A stretch of DNA of 64,000 nt, taken from Phoebastria nigripes (lineage: Eukaryota; Chordata; Aves; Procellariiformes; Diomedeidae). The stretch lies in NCBI GenBank assembly GCA_035582835.1, contig JAYKAV010003066.1, positions 805,315-869,314 on the forward strand, read 5' to 3'. The notes under the pieces were generated by a model, which ran no database searches, was not told where the DNA came from, and saw only the letters and a list, made by a program, of their open reading frames with translations. The position numbers and the translations under genes were made by a program. Shown here piece by piece: positions 10,451 to 22,353 of this stretch (positions within the stretch are counted from its first letter, which is position 1; the number at the start of each line of letters is the position of its first letter).

Positions 10451-13400
10451 ATATGAATTTGTTCAGCACCGAACTGAACCCATCTGAGCTGGTTGGTGCC
10501 CGGCAGCAGTTAGTGCCCTGTGTGGTGGTGGCACTCTGGGCAGGGTCCCTGATTGCCTAGCAGTGCCATCCCCATGATGGAAATCCACTGAGGGAAGCAT
10601 TGGGGTAGACAGCAAAGAGAGGTGCAATGCATCCTCAGTGGCATAATTCAGTGAAATTGCCATCTCCATTCAAAACCAAACAACACCCTCAGACAGTGAG
10701 TTCTCACCCAGCTTGGTCTATGTCATGCATCACTTTGAAAATCTAGCTTTTCAGCCAAAACTGCTAGTAGTTGGTCTTTTTTTTTCTGCTACAAGGTCCA
10801 AAGGTTAAACCATTTACTTTTGAATTTACCAGTATCCCACAATGGCATCAATGAATGCTGAGAGAGATGCTTTGTTCTAGCAGAAAGACGGATAGCAACA
10901 CACAGCCTGCTACAATGCAAGGACACACACTCTGCTACTAGTGCTGGTCCTGGAAGCATTCAGTTCCTGAAAGTCATTGAGAGACTGTTTTGGGAGGTGA
11001 ATGGGAGTGCAGTCTTGTTTAAAGCAGTCTTTCCAACCGAGAGATTATGTCATTCTTGTGAACGATGGTGCATTGCTCTGACAACATATACTTTCAGGAA
11101 TAAGCTGAGAATCATAGCAAAAGAGAGCTCACCACAGCCTCTTATCTCTGCAGAAGTGTCAATGCAGTTCAAGAACAGCTTGAGTAGCTTGGTTTCTCCT
11201 GCTGTTCCCAAGGGAAGGGNGCATAGCTACAGCAACGGGTATATAAAAGAGCAGAAAACACCATTGTGACTTTACGCTCTTCAGGGAGAAGAGCTTTCTA
11301 AATTTGATACCCAACAGATCAGCTGGTCTGTTGATTTAACTGATACAGCATAGCAATTGAGATTACCATTTTGCATTGGCATGCCTATGTGATGGATCTG
11401 GGGCATGTGTTGCCTTTGGGTTTCTCTGGGAGACAGAAGCGAAAGCTTTCTGCTGCTGGGAATGCTGTGGGTGGTGGAAAGATGAAAAAGAAAACAAAAG
11501 CCATTTCCCTACACTTGTTATTTCAATGACTGTGAGGTTGGGGTGAAGGGATATGTCCTTCTGTCTTCCATCACTAAGTTTAGCTAGCCAATATGAATTA
11601 ACTGATTTCCACCACTTTTTGCACTCCTTTCACTTGGAATAGGCCCCTGACTAACTCTTACCTCCACATTCATCATCTTTGAAGGAAGATGCTTTCCTTT
11701 GAAAGGAGATGAGTTTCTTTGCTGCAGTTTGAGGTAGAAAAGTCAAATAGTGGAGCAAGACTGTCATTCTTTCAGCTGAAAGGCTCCTGAGAAGTGCCCT
11801 TGAACTGACAGGTAGGAATATTCTTTTCTTCTTCAGATGTAAGAAGTTGTAAGTAAGATGTATGTAAGAAGTTTATGTTGTTCTTTTGCAGCATACTTCT
11901 CCTTTTTTTTTCCACGCCAGCCTTTCCTTAGCTACCAGTAACACTGTGTGTTTAATTGTGGTGTTGCATGTCCAGCTCCACTAAGATTAAGGGGAATATA
12001 TTTCTTTATCATTTTGCTTCACTGTCTCTGGTTCAGTAGGCATGCTCCCTTCTTCCTTCAGCATTCTCCATGTCTATAATAAGATTTTTCTCATTCAGAA
12101 AACAGGAGCGCTGAACTTAATTGAAGGTTACAGGTGGTTTGTTCAGTGACTAATTCCTAAAAGCCTACTAGCAGTAAAAGTGGCCCTCATTATACTAACG
12201 TGAGTGTTGAAGGTAGGAGAATCTATTTCCATTTGGGAAAGACAGGTCTAAATCCAAATCCTCTTGGGAGCTTTCCAAAGTTCATATAAAAAGTTGTGTG
12301 CAGAGAAAAAAAGGAAATTGATGCCTTAGCCAAAAGTGTCCAGGAAATATGCCAACCTTTGTTGCCTTATTTGTTGACACTTTCAGAAAGACCACTGATC
12401 TAGAAGACTGTTTCCCTTTCCTGAAGCAGTGCTGCTTTTCAGCAGACTGACTTTCTATCAATGTGGTGTTCTCTGTCCTAGAATCCCCAGGATTACCCTC
12501 AGAAATATTTCTGAGGCAGGCTCCTTATGTGGCAACCAGATTTAATGAGGTGTCATGTTTGTGAGAATAGGTAAGTCGTTCCAATTTCTTTCCTCTTTTT
12601 TTCTGTTCTGTGACTTTCTCAGTGGCACAAGCAATACAAATACATAAAACCGAAGATACCTTGATTATAATTATAGCTATTTAAAAAAACAGATTAAAAT
12701 CACCTGTTGTTGTATATTGTTGCAAACATTTTGTACAAATCTCATGCCAAAATATTAATTCTATTTGCCCATTCCTGAAAGCCCATGAACTGCATATAGA
12801 GAGGAATCAAAATATCCACAGATAAGATACGTTCCACTTACTAATTGAGTGCGTTGTTTTATTTTGGACAAAATTGTAAGTGAAGGTGGTGCTTATGAAA
12901 ATGAAGTATTATCAATACTAGCTCAAGCCAGGCACAGTGCCAGCAACTTGTGGAAGAGCTATAGGGGAAAGCTTGCTTAAGTGCCTAACAGCCTGATTTC
13001 CAAAACCCTTTCTATTTCAGTCCTGGCTCTCTCTTGATCAAAGAGTGCCTAGTTAATGAATTATGATCACATTTATGGTGATCTGGTAACACAAATGAAT
13101 GAGGATTAGGATGAGGCCACCAAAATCAGACCCAGATATCAGAAGGATTTTTAATGATTCTTAAATTCCTATCGAACTTTAAAGAAAATGATTAGGAAAT
13201 TAAACGCTTACAGTGTCACTGATCTTAACAAATAAATACCATCAGAGTGCCTTCTTTCTTTCCTCAGCTGGAAATCACATGGCACTGACTGAAAGCTATG
13301 AAAAATGCTCTTCCTCTCACAGCATCTGGCTTCTTGGCAGCCTTGACTGGCTGGTTTCATTGGCTATTTCTGCACTGCCTGCAAATCTCTCACACTTGTT

Positions 13401-14027
13401 TGGTTATTTGGTTTTCTTTGTACTCTTGGAAAATGTTTTATTTAATTCCATTTGAATTTTGAGAATTTCTGGGCTTCAATTTTATTGAAAAAATCATGCA
13501 GCGCATGAATCTCCCATCCTTGACTGCCAAGCTTCCTCTAGAGTGGAAGAGAGAGAGTGTTAAAGCATGAATGTGAGGTGCTTTAAGGCAGAATTTAAGG
13601 AGTAGAGAGGATAGGTTAAGATGAAAAAAAACCCTGCCCTTCTCCATCATCATCTGATGAGCGATTTTGGGCTTATTTCTCTATGGCTCTTTCACCCATC
13701 TTGGTCTAATCCACACATTCAGAAAAAAATGATCACTGAATTCAGTCACTAAGGTAGGGCCTGCCTTTTGCCATATCTTCTGACAGCACAAAGCACTTCC
13801 CATACAATCTGTAGCAGAGCTTCTGAGAACCAATTTCCTTGAAAACATTAAAATACTTTATTCTTTTTATTAGTATTTTATCTCTTTGTAATCTCTTCAT
13901 AAGCAGCATGAACTAATAGTTGTATTTAGATTCAGGGTAAAAAGAATGACTTCATGTTTCTTAGCTAATTAAAAAAACAACCATATTAAATCTTCTGTCC
14001 AAAAAGAAAAACATTGTTCTACAGTTA
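10451..14027. other. Noncoding sequence, no gene recognised
   Basis: This is AT-rich DNA with no recognisable gene, RNA or additional repeat family. A TTCAGCACC half-site resembling the left half of an RE1 silencer element occurs at 10462-10470 without its partner half, so it is not annotated as a site. Short open frames at 10997-11269 and 13213-13653 show no family features. Confidence 0.55.
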
Positions 14028-14032
14028 TTTGC
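14028..14032. repeat. Target-site duplication, left copy (TTTGC)
   Basis: This is an exact 5-bp direct repeat immediately before the TG opening the LTR at 14033. It is matched perfectly by TTTGC at 15165-15169. Confidence 0.88.
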
Positions 14033-14216
14033 TGTATTGGGTTTGCGTGGAAAGGTTTTGGTAGCGGGGGGAGGGGCTAGAGGGGTGGCTTCTGTGAGAA
14101 GCTGCTAGAAGCTTCCCCCATGTCCGACGGAGCCAATGCCAGCCNGCTCCAAGACGGACCTGCCGCTGGCCAAGGCCAAGCCCATCAGCGACGGTGGTAG
14201 CACCTCGGTGATAACG

Positions 14217-14223
14217 TATTTAA
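14217..14223 (+). promoter_or_regulatory. TATA-like box (TATTTAA) of the LTR promoter
   Basis: TATTTAAGAAGGGG lies about 185 bp into the LTR. This is a usual place for the U3 TATA element, with transcription expected about 25-30 bp downstream. It is inferred from position and sequence. Confidence 0.55.
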
Positions 14224-14366
14224 GAAGGGGAAAAAAAAACCTGGGCAACAGCAACTTCAGCCAGAAAAGAGGAGTGAGAATATGTGCGAGAAACAACACT
14301 GCAGACACCAAGGTCAGTGAAGAAGGATGGGGAGGAGGTGGTCCAGGCGCCAGAGCAGAGATTCCC

Positions 14367-14682
14367 CTGCAGCCCATGGTGAAGACCATGGTGAGGCAGG
14401 CTGTCCCCCTGCAGCCCATGGAGGTTAACAGTGGAGCAGATATCCGCCTGCAGCCCATGGAGGACCCCACGCCTGAGCAGGTGGATGGCCGAAGGAGGCT
14501 GTGACCCCATGGGAAGCCTGCACTGGAGCAGGCTCCTGGCAGGACCTGTGGACCCGTGGAGAGAGAGGAGCCCACGCTGGAGCAGGTTGGCTGGCAGGAC
14601 TTGTGACCCCGTGGGGGACCCACGCTGGAGCAGTCTGCTCCTGAAGGACTGCACCCCGTTCGTGAAGAACTGCAGCCCATGG
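14367..14682 (+). repeat. Imperfect internal repeats within the LTR (CTGCAGCCCATGG units)
   Basis: The 13-mer CTGCAGCCCATGG occurs exactly at 14367-14379, 14409-14421 and 14448-14460, and again at 14670-14682. The first spacings are 42 and 39 bp. Between them a second phrase, CCCACGCTGGAGCAG with variants, recurs near 14467, 14572, 14620 and 14737. Together they form a degenerate array of roughly 40-bp units in the R region. The multiple-of-three spacing explains why long open frames appear on both strands without being genes. Confidence 0.8.
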
Positions 14683-14972
14683 GAAGAACTCACTTTGGAG
14701 AAGTTCGTGGAGGACTGTCTCCCGTGGGAGGGACACCACGCTGGAGCAGGGGAAGAGCGTGAGGAGTCCTCCCCCTGAGGAGGAAGGAGTGGCAGAGGCA
14801 ACGTGTGATGAACTGACCCTAACCCCCATTCTCCGTCCCCCTGCGCCGCTTGGGGGGAGGAGGTAGAGAAAATTGGGAGTGAAGTTGTGCCCGGGAAGAA
14901 GGGAGGGGTGGGGGGAAGGTGTTTTAAGATTTGTTTTTATTTCTCATTATCCTACCAATCCTATTGATTGGT

Positions 14973-14983
14973 AATAAAATAAA
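14973..14983 (+). terminator. Overlapping AATAAA polyadenylation signals of the LTR
   Basis: The string GTAATAAAATAAATTG contains two AATAAA hexamers (14973-14978 and 14978-14983), followed by a TTTTCCCC stretch and a GT-rich segment. This is the usual arrangement of a retroviral LTR polyadenylation site. Confidence 0.7.
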
Positions 14984-15164
14984 TTGATTTTCCCCAAGTT
15001 GGGTCTGTTTTGCCTGTGATGGTAATTGGTGAGAGATCTCTCCCTGCCCTTATCTCAACACATGAGCTTTTCATTATATTTTCTCTCCCCTGTCCAGTTG
15101 AGGAGGGGAGTGACAGAGTAGCTTTGGTAGGCACCTGGCATCCAGCCAGGGTCAACCCACCACA

Positions 15165-15169
15165 TTTGC
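15165..15169. repeat. Target-site duplication, right copy (TTTGC)
   Basis: This is an exact match to 14028-14032. It fixes the 3' end of the LTR at the CACA ending at 15164. Confidence 0.88.
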
Positions 15170-16679
15170 TAATCCTCTGATTTACTCTAAGGTTTTTGAA
15201 CTGTTCTATAGTGAACAATAATCAAGTTAAAACAAAATGTTTGGGCACAGACATCAAAATCTTATATTCAGGCACCTAAAGCTGGAATGAATTTTAAAGA
15301 TGCTGAACCTATATCACTGATAAAAAGGAGATCAAAACCTTCAGTAAAGAAGTCAGTTAAGTGTACATATTCAGAAAACACAAAATACTTTTAGGCACTA
15401 TGGTGCAAAATACCAACCTTATTTTTCATTTGCTTTGGAATGTTGTGATTGGAATTGGCCAGATTTAAGCATTCAAAAAATGTGTCTCCCTCCATCCTGC
15501 CACTTTGGAGCAACTAATGTTATGTGTGCATGCATACACGTATATAAAGTTTCTCAGTCAACTGAAACTGTCGAACATTCGTATATCTGTCATGATATTG
15601 CATTTCCAAAGTCATACTGTATTTCCAAATATGAAGCGTGATCCCCATAATCCGATAGCTGCTGAGATTCTGGTGGCTTTTGGTATCACTGTTGAATGGT
15701 GAGAAGTTGTGAAACTTACGAGAGCTCCATCACCTTCAGTCTGTGGGTCAAAATCGATTTCAGCCCAGGCTGTCCCAGGACAAAGTCTGCCTTGCACCAT
15801 GGTTACCAAAGTGCCAGGTTGTGGTGCCAGCTGGCTGCCTGGACTGTCTGATATGCAGGGTTACTAACCCCTGCACAGGTAGTGTATGTAATTCATTATG
15901 CTTGGAAGTCTCTGCTCCAAAGAGCGAGACTGCAGGAGTCAAGCAGCCTAGACTGCCTCAGACATTGCAAAGCCTTAGCTCCCCAAACTGGAGGTTGCTG
16001 TAGGCTGCAGAATTTGGAAACCGTTGTCCTTGAGTGGTAGAATCAATGAAGCCCTCATTTCATATTAACACGTGTCCTGCAAGCCCACAGACCCATCACT
16101 ACAACAAGGACGTTCCCCACATCCTGCCTGCAACATCTCCAGTCTCCACCAGAACTCCTCATCCCTCCACCCTCCCACAGCTCCACCTTTTCTGCCTCGT
16201 TTCCCCTTTAGTTATAAAAGAAATAACACGTGTCGTGACCAGTTTGATGCTGTCTGGACAACAGGAAAAAAGGAGCTCACCACTTTCAAGCTCATGGTGG
16301 AACATTTCCCTCTGTGACACATTATTTTAGGACTTTTGCTCCTTCATACAACCACTTTCCATGAAGTATGTCAGATTTAACTATCTTTGAGACATCTTAG
16401 TGAAAGGTAATTGAAATTATGCCAGCAGATTTGAAAGCTATTAGGAGGTGATAAGCAGATGGATGGAGAAAATGATTGCCTAAGCCTTGTTTCTTAAGGA
16501 AATTAGGCTAAAAACAGGCTCTTTTCTCTAATTTAGCAGAAGGAAGTTATTTTAATGTCAATAACTACTTTAGAAAAACTTGGCAAACCCTGAAATGTCC
16601 ATGCAGACTTATCTTCATGTGATAGTGTTTGGAGTCGTGACTACTATCTATGTAAGGATTTATCTCACTGTGTGTAAAA

Positions 16680-16693
16680 GTTGCCATGGCAAC
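16680..16693. promoter_or_regulatory. Perfect RFX/X-box palindrome (GTTGCCATGGCAAC)
   Basis: GTTGCCATGGCAAC is a 14-bp perfect palindrome identical to the optimal two-half-site X-box bound by RFX-family factors, which drive ciliary and neural genes. It sits in an AT-rich segment containing several TAATT and AATAAT cores. Binding is inferred from the motif alone. Confidence 0.5.
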
Positions 16694-17829
16694 AGCACTC
16701 TGCAAATAATTATATAAATAATAAATGAAAGATTTTATGAGCATACGTTAAAGCTGCAGTTCTCATATAGACTTATTTTGCTACGCAAATTGAAGAAAAG
16801 GGTCACACGGAGTTTTTCTTGGTGCGCATATTTATTTGCCTTGCTCAAGGAAGTAAAACATTTGCTTTAGGAGGTAAATACTAAAAAATTATTAATCCAG
16901 AAGACAAACATTGGCCAAAACCCAGCTGAGGGATAATAAATTTTATGTTTCTCAAAGNCAGAGGTCAGAAGCACAGGTTCTGAGCCTCTCCCAAAACAGT
17001 GAAGCAAATTAAAAACTGCCTTAACAAGACCCCTGGGATTCCACCTATACAGACAAATTCCCAGCAGGTGCAGAACCACCAGAGAGCTGCTTTAATGTCC
17101 TTCTTTACACCCCAGACAGAGACTGTGACCATGGAAAAGGTGCATAAGTAATGTATCTGGCCTCCTTGCATCTCTGGCTATCTTAACCCAGCACATGCTG
17201 GCTAGAGCTAGTATAAATTAACCTACCCTTTTNTGGCCTTTCTCCAAGTACACACCTCTGCTCTTACAAGAGGGAATATGAGTAGTCATCCATATATATT
17301 TCACATGTTCTCAGGGCCATGTCCTGTAGTGATACTCTATACAGAGCTCTGGTTGAACACATGCAGAGCTGTCTACACAAAGCACTGGGGAACTGAGTGT
17401 TGAATATTTTCATCAGAAGGTACTGAAGTCTCTTCGTTCGAACTATGGGGTTTTTGTGTGTAGGAGTGCTCTTTAAAACTGAGAAATGGAATTAGTGCTT
17501 TGGCAGGAGGGGCAGGGGTAAAACTATTGTTCATCACTTAAAACTAGTCAGGAAGAAAATGTGCATATGTTTATTGGATGGGTTCATCAGTGATGACTGC
17601 TATTTTCAGCAGTCTCGGTGAATCAGGAGGCATTATTTACATGTGCAGCCTGATTGGCTAACATTATTCTATATTATCCTCAGTATTTTGGATTAATGAA
17701 GAGGTAAACATGATGCTTGACTCATCAGTTCAATATTTCAGGCAATTTTGAACGGTGCTTTCCCTAATTGTTTCTTTAGGCCTATTTAGAATTACTATAA
17801 AGCCTGTTATATTAAATAAGTGGATCCTA

Positions 17830-17900
17830 TTTGTGTGTGTACATATACGTATATTTATACATATATGTATATTTTATATATCTATAATGTCTATATAGAA
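17830..17900. repeat. AT/GT-rich low-complexity tract
   Basis: A GTGTGTGT run passes into alternating ACATATACGTATATTTATACATATATGTATA. This is a degenerate microsatellite. The tyrosine/threonine-rich minus-strand frame over it is an artefact of the repeat. Confidence 0.7.
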
Positions 17901-18415
17901 AATACATAAAATGCACAGTTAATAGAAACAAAGAAAGATTAATCCAGCCAGGCCCAGTTCTGAACTTCAAATCATTTGGATGAAAATATCTTCTGCTAAT
18001 GTTTTGTGACTTTTCAGACTCCTCTGAGTAGAAATAAAGATCCACTTTTCAACATGGCTTTAAGGTCTAAAAAACTGCTTTTTTTGGACTAAAGCTGAAA
18101 GTGAGTTCAGAGCCAAGATTTTCTTAAGCATTGTCCTGAAACCAGCTCCCTCTTTGTTAAGCCAGGAGACCAACAGCCTAAATATCTCCATAAAACAAAG
18201 TTGGCTGTCTGTCAGATAAGCAAATCTCAAATTCTTTAGTACAGGAAGCTTGAATCCAGCAATGTGTCTAGTTTGAACACATGAGTAGTCTCACCGACCT
18301 TGTATTGTTAGTCTGAACAAACATATGACAGTCCTTCCTAAAATGAGCAGGAGACCACTCCAGACTATGAAGCCTTGCTGCGATAACACTACTGAGAAAA
18401 TGGTAGATCAGTTGG

Positions 18416-19277
18416 NNNNNNNNNNNNNNNNNNNNNNNNNNNNNNNNNNNNNNNNNNNNNNNNNNNNNNNNNNNNNNNNNNNNNNNNNNNNNNNNNNNNN
18501 NNNNNNNNNNNNNNNNNNNNNNNNNNNNNNNNNNNNNNNNNNNNNNNNNNNNNNNNNNNNNNNNNNNNNNNNNNNNNNNNNNNNNNNNNNNNNNNNNNNN
18601 NNNNNNNNNNNNNNNNNNNNNNNNNNNNNNNNNNNNNNNNNNNNNNNNNNNNNNNNNNNNNNNNNNNNNNNNNNNNNNNNNNNNNNNNNNNNNNNNNNNN
18701 NNNNNNNNNNNNNNNNNNNNNNNNNNNNNNNNNNNNNNNNNNNNNNNNNNNNNNNNNNNNNNNNNNNNNNNNNNNNNNNNNNNNNNNNNNNNNNNNNNNN
18801 NNNNNNNNNNNNNNNNNNNNNNNNNNNNNNNNNNNNNNNNNNNNNNNNNNNNNNNNNNNNNNNNNNNNNNNNNNNNNNNNNNNNNNNNNNNNNNNNNNNN
18901 NNNNNNNNNNNNNNNNNNNNNNNNNNNNNNNNNNNNNNNNNNNNNNNNNNNNNNNNNNNNNNNNNNNNNNNNNNNNNNNNNNNNNNNNNNNNNNNNNNNN
19001 NNNNNNNNNNNNNNNNNNNNNNNNNNNNNNNNNNNNNNNNNNNNNNNNNNNNNNNNNNNNNNNNNNNNNNNNNNNNNNNNNNNNNNNNNNNNNNNNNNNN
19101 NNNNNNNNNNNNNNNNNNNNNNNNNNNNNNNNNNNNNNNNNNNNNNNNNNNNNNNNNNNNNNNNNNNNNNNNNNNNNNNNNNNNNNNNNNNNNNNNNNNN
19201 NNNNNNNNNNNNNNNNNNNNNNNNNNNNNNNNNNNNNNNNNNNNNNNNNNNNNNNNNNNNNNNNNNNNNNNNNNNNN
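18416..19277. other. Assembly gap (862 N)
   Basis: This is an unbroken run of N. Its right edge is a poly-A homopolymer, a common reason for short-read assembly failure. The 341-codon frame that crosses it is an artefact of translating N. Confidence 0.99.
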
Positions 19278-19296
19278 AAAAAAAAAAAAAAAAAAA
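19278..19296 (+). repeat. Poly-A tract at gap edge
   Basis: A run of 19 A directly abuts the gap. It could be a simple homopolymer or the tail of a retroposed element hidden in the gap. The sequence cannot distinguish these. Confidence 0.8.
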
Positions 19297-22200
19297 CTTC
19301 TTCCTGTCCCCTGCAGGTGGTTAAGAACCCTAAAATATAGTATCAGTTAAAAGCACTAGCAATATGTGGAACAAGCACACATGACCACATCTCTTCAACC
19401 CTCACTTGCATCTACCAACAAAGTCAGCATTGGAAACCTTAATCGCAGGCTTGAATTACAGGCTCCAGGATTGTCACAGAAATACTATTAGCAAGCTATC
19501 AAGTTTTATCATGAAGCCATTTCAGATTTTGGCCCCGTTCTCTTCTAACTGGAAGTCTGTTCCAGAAGTGTGCTCCTTCAACGTTTAGAAACTTTCTTCA
19601 TCTTTGCCTGTCCTTCCTTAGCAAGGATCTGCTAGATCCACAGGAAAGCCCAGTATGGTGATCAATGTGCAGCAAGGCACAAAGCAAACACAGTACATCT
19701 TGACTGAATAGTGATTTGTGTATTTTTGTACCATTCTGGACTGGCTTTTTGGGACATTACTGCAGGAGGTGAAACTGCAGCATGCTGTTTCGCCAGCTAA
19801 GTCTGCTGGGCTGGCCTGGCTTGCAATTGAGACCACAATACATAGCAAAAAAATTTGCAGATTCTATCAGTACATTCCCTAAAAACACCACATTGAGGGC
19901 AGAAATATGTAAACTTCAGAATGAAAAGCATGGAGATTTTTTTTAGCATAAAAATTGCTTCCAGATCCTTTGTTTTATTCCAGCTGCTCTAACCTTTGTT
20001 AAAATATTGTTGTGCAAGCAGAGGTCATACCCTCTGCTAACTGACAGCTCACTTGTCCTCTGGAGAAAGGAAAACTGTGCATGCTACATGTAAGAAGGAA
20101 AATATAACATAACCTGGAGTCCAGAGTAGCTTGAATTTTAGCAAATCCACTAGGAAAGAACCTTAGGTACAATACTGAGGAGCTGGCCTAGGTCTTTTGT
20201 GCTCCTTCTGACTTTTTCTTAAACTGATCAAATGTCTTTACATTTGACGGTTTACTCTGTCTAGCACTTTTCCTCATCTATTACCAGTTCACATACCTTC
20301 GGCTCCCCAATGCAAATAAAGATCCTAATACTCTGCTTCAAGGTAGAACAATTTAGATTACTTTTTCCAAAGAAGAAGCCTTAAAGAGAATCTAGCACAA
20401 TGAATGGCAACACTAAATTATTTATTGCCTCAGATTTTCTTCTTTTTATTTGTGGTGGTCCAAGTCAGTGCCTGTATCATAACACTGATTCCAGCAACAG
20501 TCAGTTAACAGCACTCATAAACCCACACAGATTAGATAAATTTGTACAGGTTTAGATCAAACAGTAGTAGAATGTCAAATAGCATTATAAAAAAAGATTG
20601 CATATACAGTGGGCTTTTTTCCTTTTTCCCATTAGAAAAGCTTGTATAAGCTGACTAAACAAGCTGACAAATTCAGATTTCCTATGTATGCAGCAACCCA
20701 ATAATAAACACTTCCACGCATTTTCAGTTTATTGGATAGTAGCACATTTGGTGAAATTGTTTTCAACTGTCTTTACATTTGTTCCTTCACACACCAGTTT
20801 TCCTAGCAGTTGTGTTTTTCTGGTTTCTCATAAAGCTGGTCTGGCCATGGGCCTCTGGTCATTGCTGTCCCTGATGCCCTCAAAGGGACGATAATAAGCC
20901 TGAGGTATTATATGTCTGAATTACAGTGGCAAACACTTACACCCCAAATCCAGCCATTCTTTGCACTGTCATGGACGCTGCACATTTCTAATGCTGTATT
21001 TAAAAACAAATCTTCTTATTTTCTAAAGTCAAGCCAGGTTTATTGCCATCCCTTTCAGTATTTACAGGTTTGGATTAAAATCATGTAACCATATCCATTA
21101 GAGAGAGTGTACATTTTTAGGATACTTCTGCCAGAGCATCTATTCAGCACTTGGGCAGGAGCCGGCAGTTTTGACAGGGGTCATGCCAAAAAAGGATTCT
21201 TCTGCAAAATATATAATGCTTACAGTCATTTTGGATATTTATCTTATTGAGTTTATATATTTCAACAACTGATGTGACATACCCTGTATTTTCCCATGAA
21301 GACCTTGCTAAGGCTGGCTCCCTTTCAAGGTGTGCCAGGCGCACTGCATTATTTCATCACTTCTGCCACTTGGATTCCCATAAAAGTCATGCATCTGCCT
21401 CCACCATCGCACTTCAGCCTGTTTGTAAGCACCCTGTGCCTGAGAAGAAGGCCCAGAAACTTGGTCTTCCGAAAGAGCAACTAGCATTTGCTTAGGAAAA
21501 AATCCTTGCCCATACAGATCATGACTGGTCAATCCAGCCCTTTGGGGAATCGCCAGACCCCCTGTGAACTCCCCATCCAGCTACCCTGTGGATGCTTTCA
21601 AAACATGTTAGAGGCAGCGTGCACACAGCCCATACTCAGCAGGTCCATTAATTCTCTCCTAACCTGTCCAAATCTGCTGCCTTTGAGGAGAATGACTGTA
21701 TAGTGCAGCTAGTTTCCCAGAAGTACCGGACTGGTGTCTGCACAGCACAGTACGTATGCACCATAGCTCCAGCTGGGCTCCATGCTGTAGTCATATCCAG
21801 AATACAGATGTCAAGTAGAGAGGTGACAGACATTCAACTTATAACAGCTACCAGGCTTTGGGAAAATCTGGACTAAAATACAGAATCCTTTAAATCCTCT
21901 AGGACCTCTAATAAGATGAAGAGGAAATGCCATGTGAAAAACATGAAATGTTGATGTTTCACTGAAAGTCTTAAATTTTTCTCACACTGGGACTCTGGAG
22001 AAACCCTGCTGAAGGAGCAGAGCTCCATGGTATGCTTCACAGAGATAAAGCCATAGTGAAACTCATAAATATAGCTTCTTGGGAGGTAATGGGAGTCACT
22101 GCTTCGTCAGTCAGTTGCAGGTATCGTGACCATAGGCAGATGTGTACTCTTCAGCGACTCTCTAACAGCANGCTTCTTTCTGTAGTTATGAGTTTTACAC

Positions 22201-22353
22201 ATAGTTGCCGTCCTGGCCTTTTCAGTACTGGAGAAATTTCGCCAGAGGAACTGAGGAGATCCGAGAAATTAAAGCAGACTTATGCCTCAAAACTTCGAGG
22301 GCTTTGGAGGATGGTTTGCTTTAAAATTCTTTTTTTATTTTATATCTTTTTAG
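19297..22353. other. Noncoding sequence, no gene recognised
   Basis: The DNA is AT-rich. A weak resemblance to the antisense of an old CR1 3' region (a CTGTTCCAGAAGTG...TTTAGAAACTTTCTTC phrase at about 19555-19600) is noted but not secure. Frames at 21144-21532 overlap on both strands and have no recognisable domain. Confidence 0.5.

Larger units (their letters stand above)
14033..15164 (+). mobile_element. Long solo LTR of an avian endogenous retrovirus (ERVL-type duplication)
   Basis: This 1132-bp block opens TGTATTGGGTTTGCGTGG and ends CAACCCACCACA, so it has TG...CA termini, with perfect 5-bp target-site duplications outside. I recognise the opening and the GAAGCTGCTAGAAGCTTCCCC segment as an LTR family abundant in neoavian genomes; I cannot give a secure family name. 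A TATTTAA at 14217-14223 is the likely TATA box. Overlapping AATAAA signals at 14973-14983 follow a G-rich segment, giving an R region of roughly 700 bp, which is long. The middle (14340-14770) is GC-rich and carries imperfect internal repeats. No internal retroviral genes are present, so it is a solo LTR. Open frames of 115-193 codons on both strands within it come from the GC-rich repeats. Confidence 0.9.
15170..18415. other. Noncoding sequence with candidate regulatory elements
   Basis: No gene was recognised. The stretch includes a perfect RFX-type palindrome (16680-16693), a homeobox-site-rich AT segment at about 16380-16760, another conserved-element-like segment at about 17560-17820, and an AT/GT-rich low-complexity tract at 17830-17900. 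Short frames at 15743-16003 and 16034-16330 are overlapped by frames on the other strand or in another phase and have no motif. Confidence 0.5.

Noticed and set aside
10462..10470. TTCAGCACC, left half of an RE1 silencer element
   Set aside because: The right half-site (GGACAGCGCC-like) is absent at any allowed spacing, so there is only a chance 9-mer.
14105..14829. Overlapping 115-193 codon frames on both strands
   Set aside because: They lie wholly within the solo LTR and arise from its GC-rich internal repeats. No retroviral or host protein motif is present.
17827..18045. Tyrosine/threonine-rich minus-strand frame
   Set aside because: Its distinctive end is the translation of an AT/GT microsatellite.
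18325..19350. 341-codon plus-strand frame
   Set aside because: It is almost entirely N translated as unknown residues, with a poly-A lysine run at the end. This is an artefact of the assembly gap.
19530..19620. Possible antisense old CR1 3' segment
   Set aside because: Only one short phrase resembles the family, and the flanking order could not be followed. It is noted in the surrounding block but not annotated as an element.
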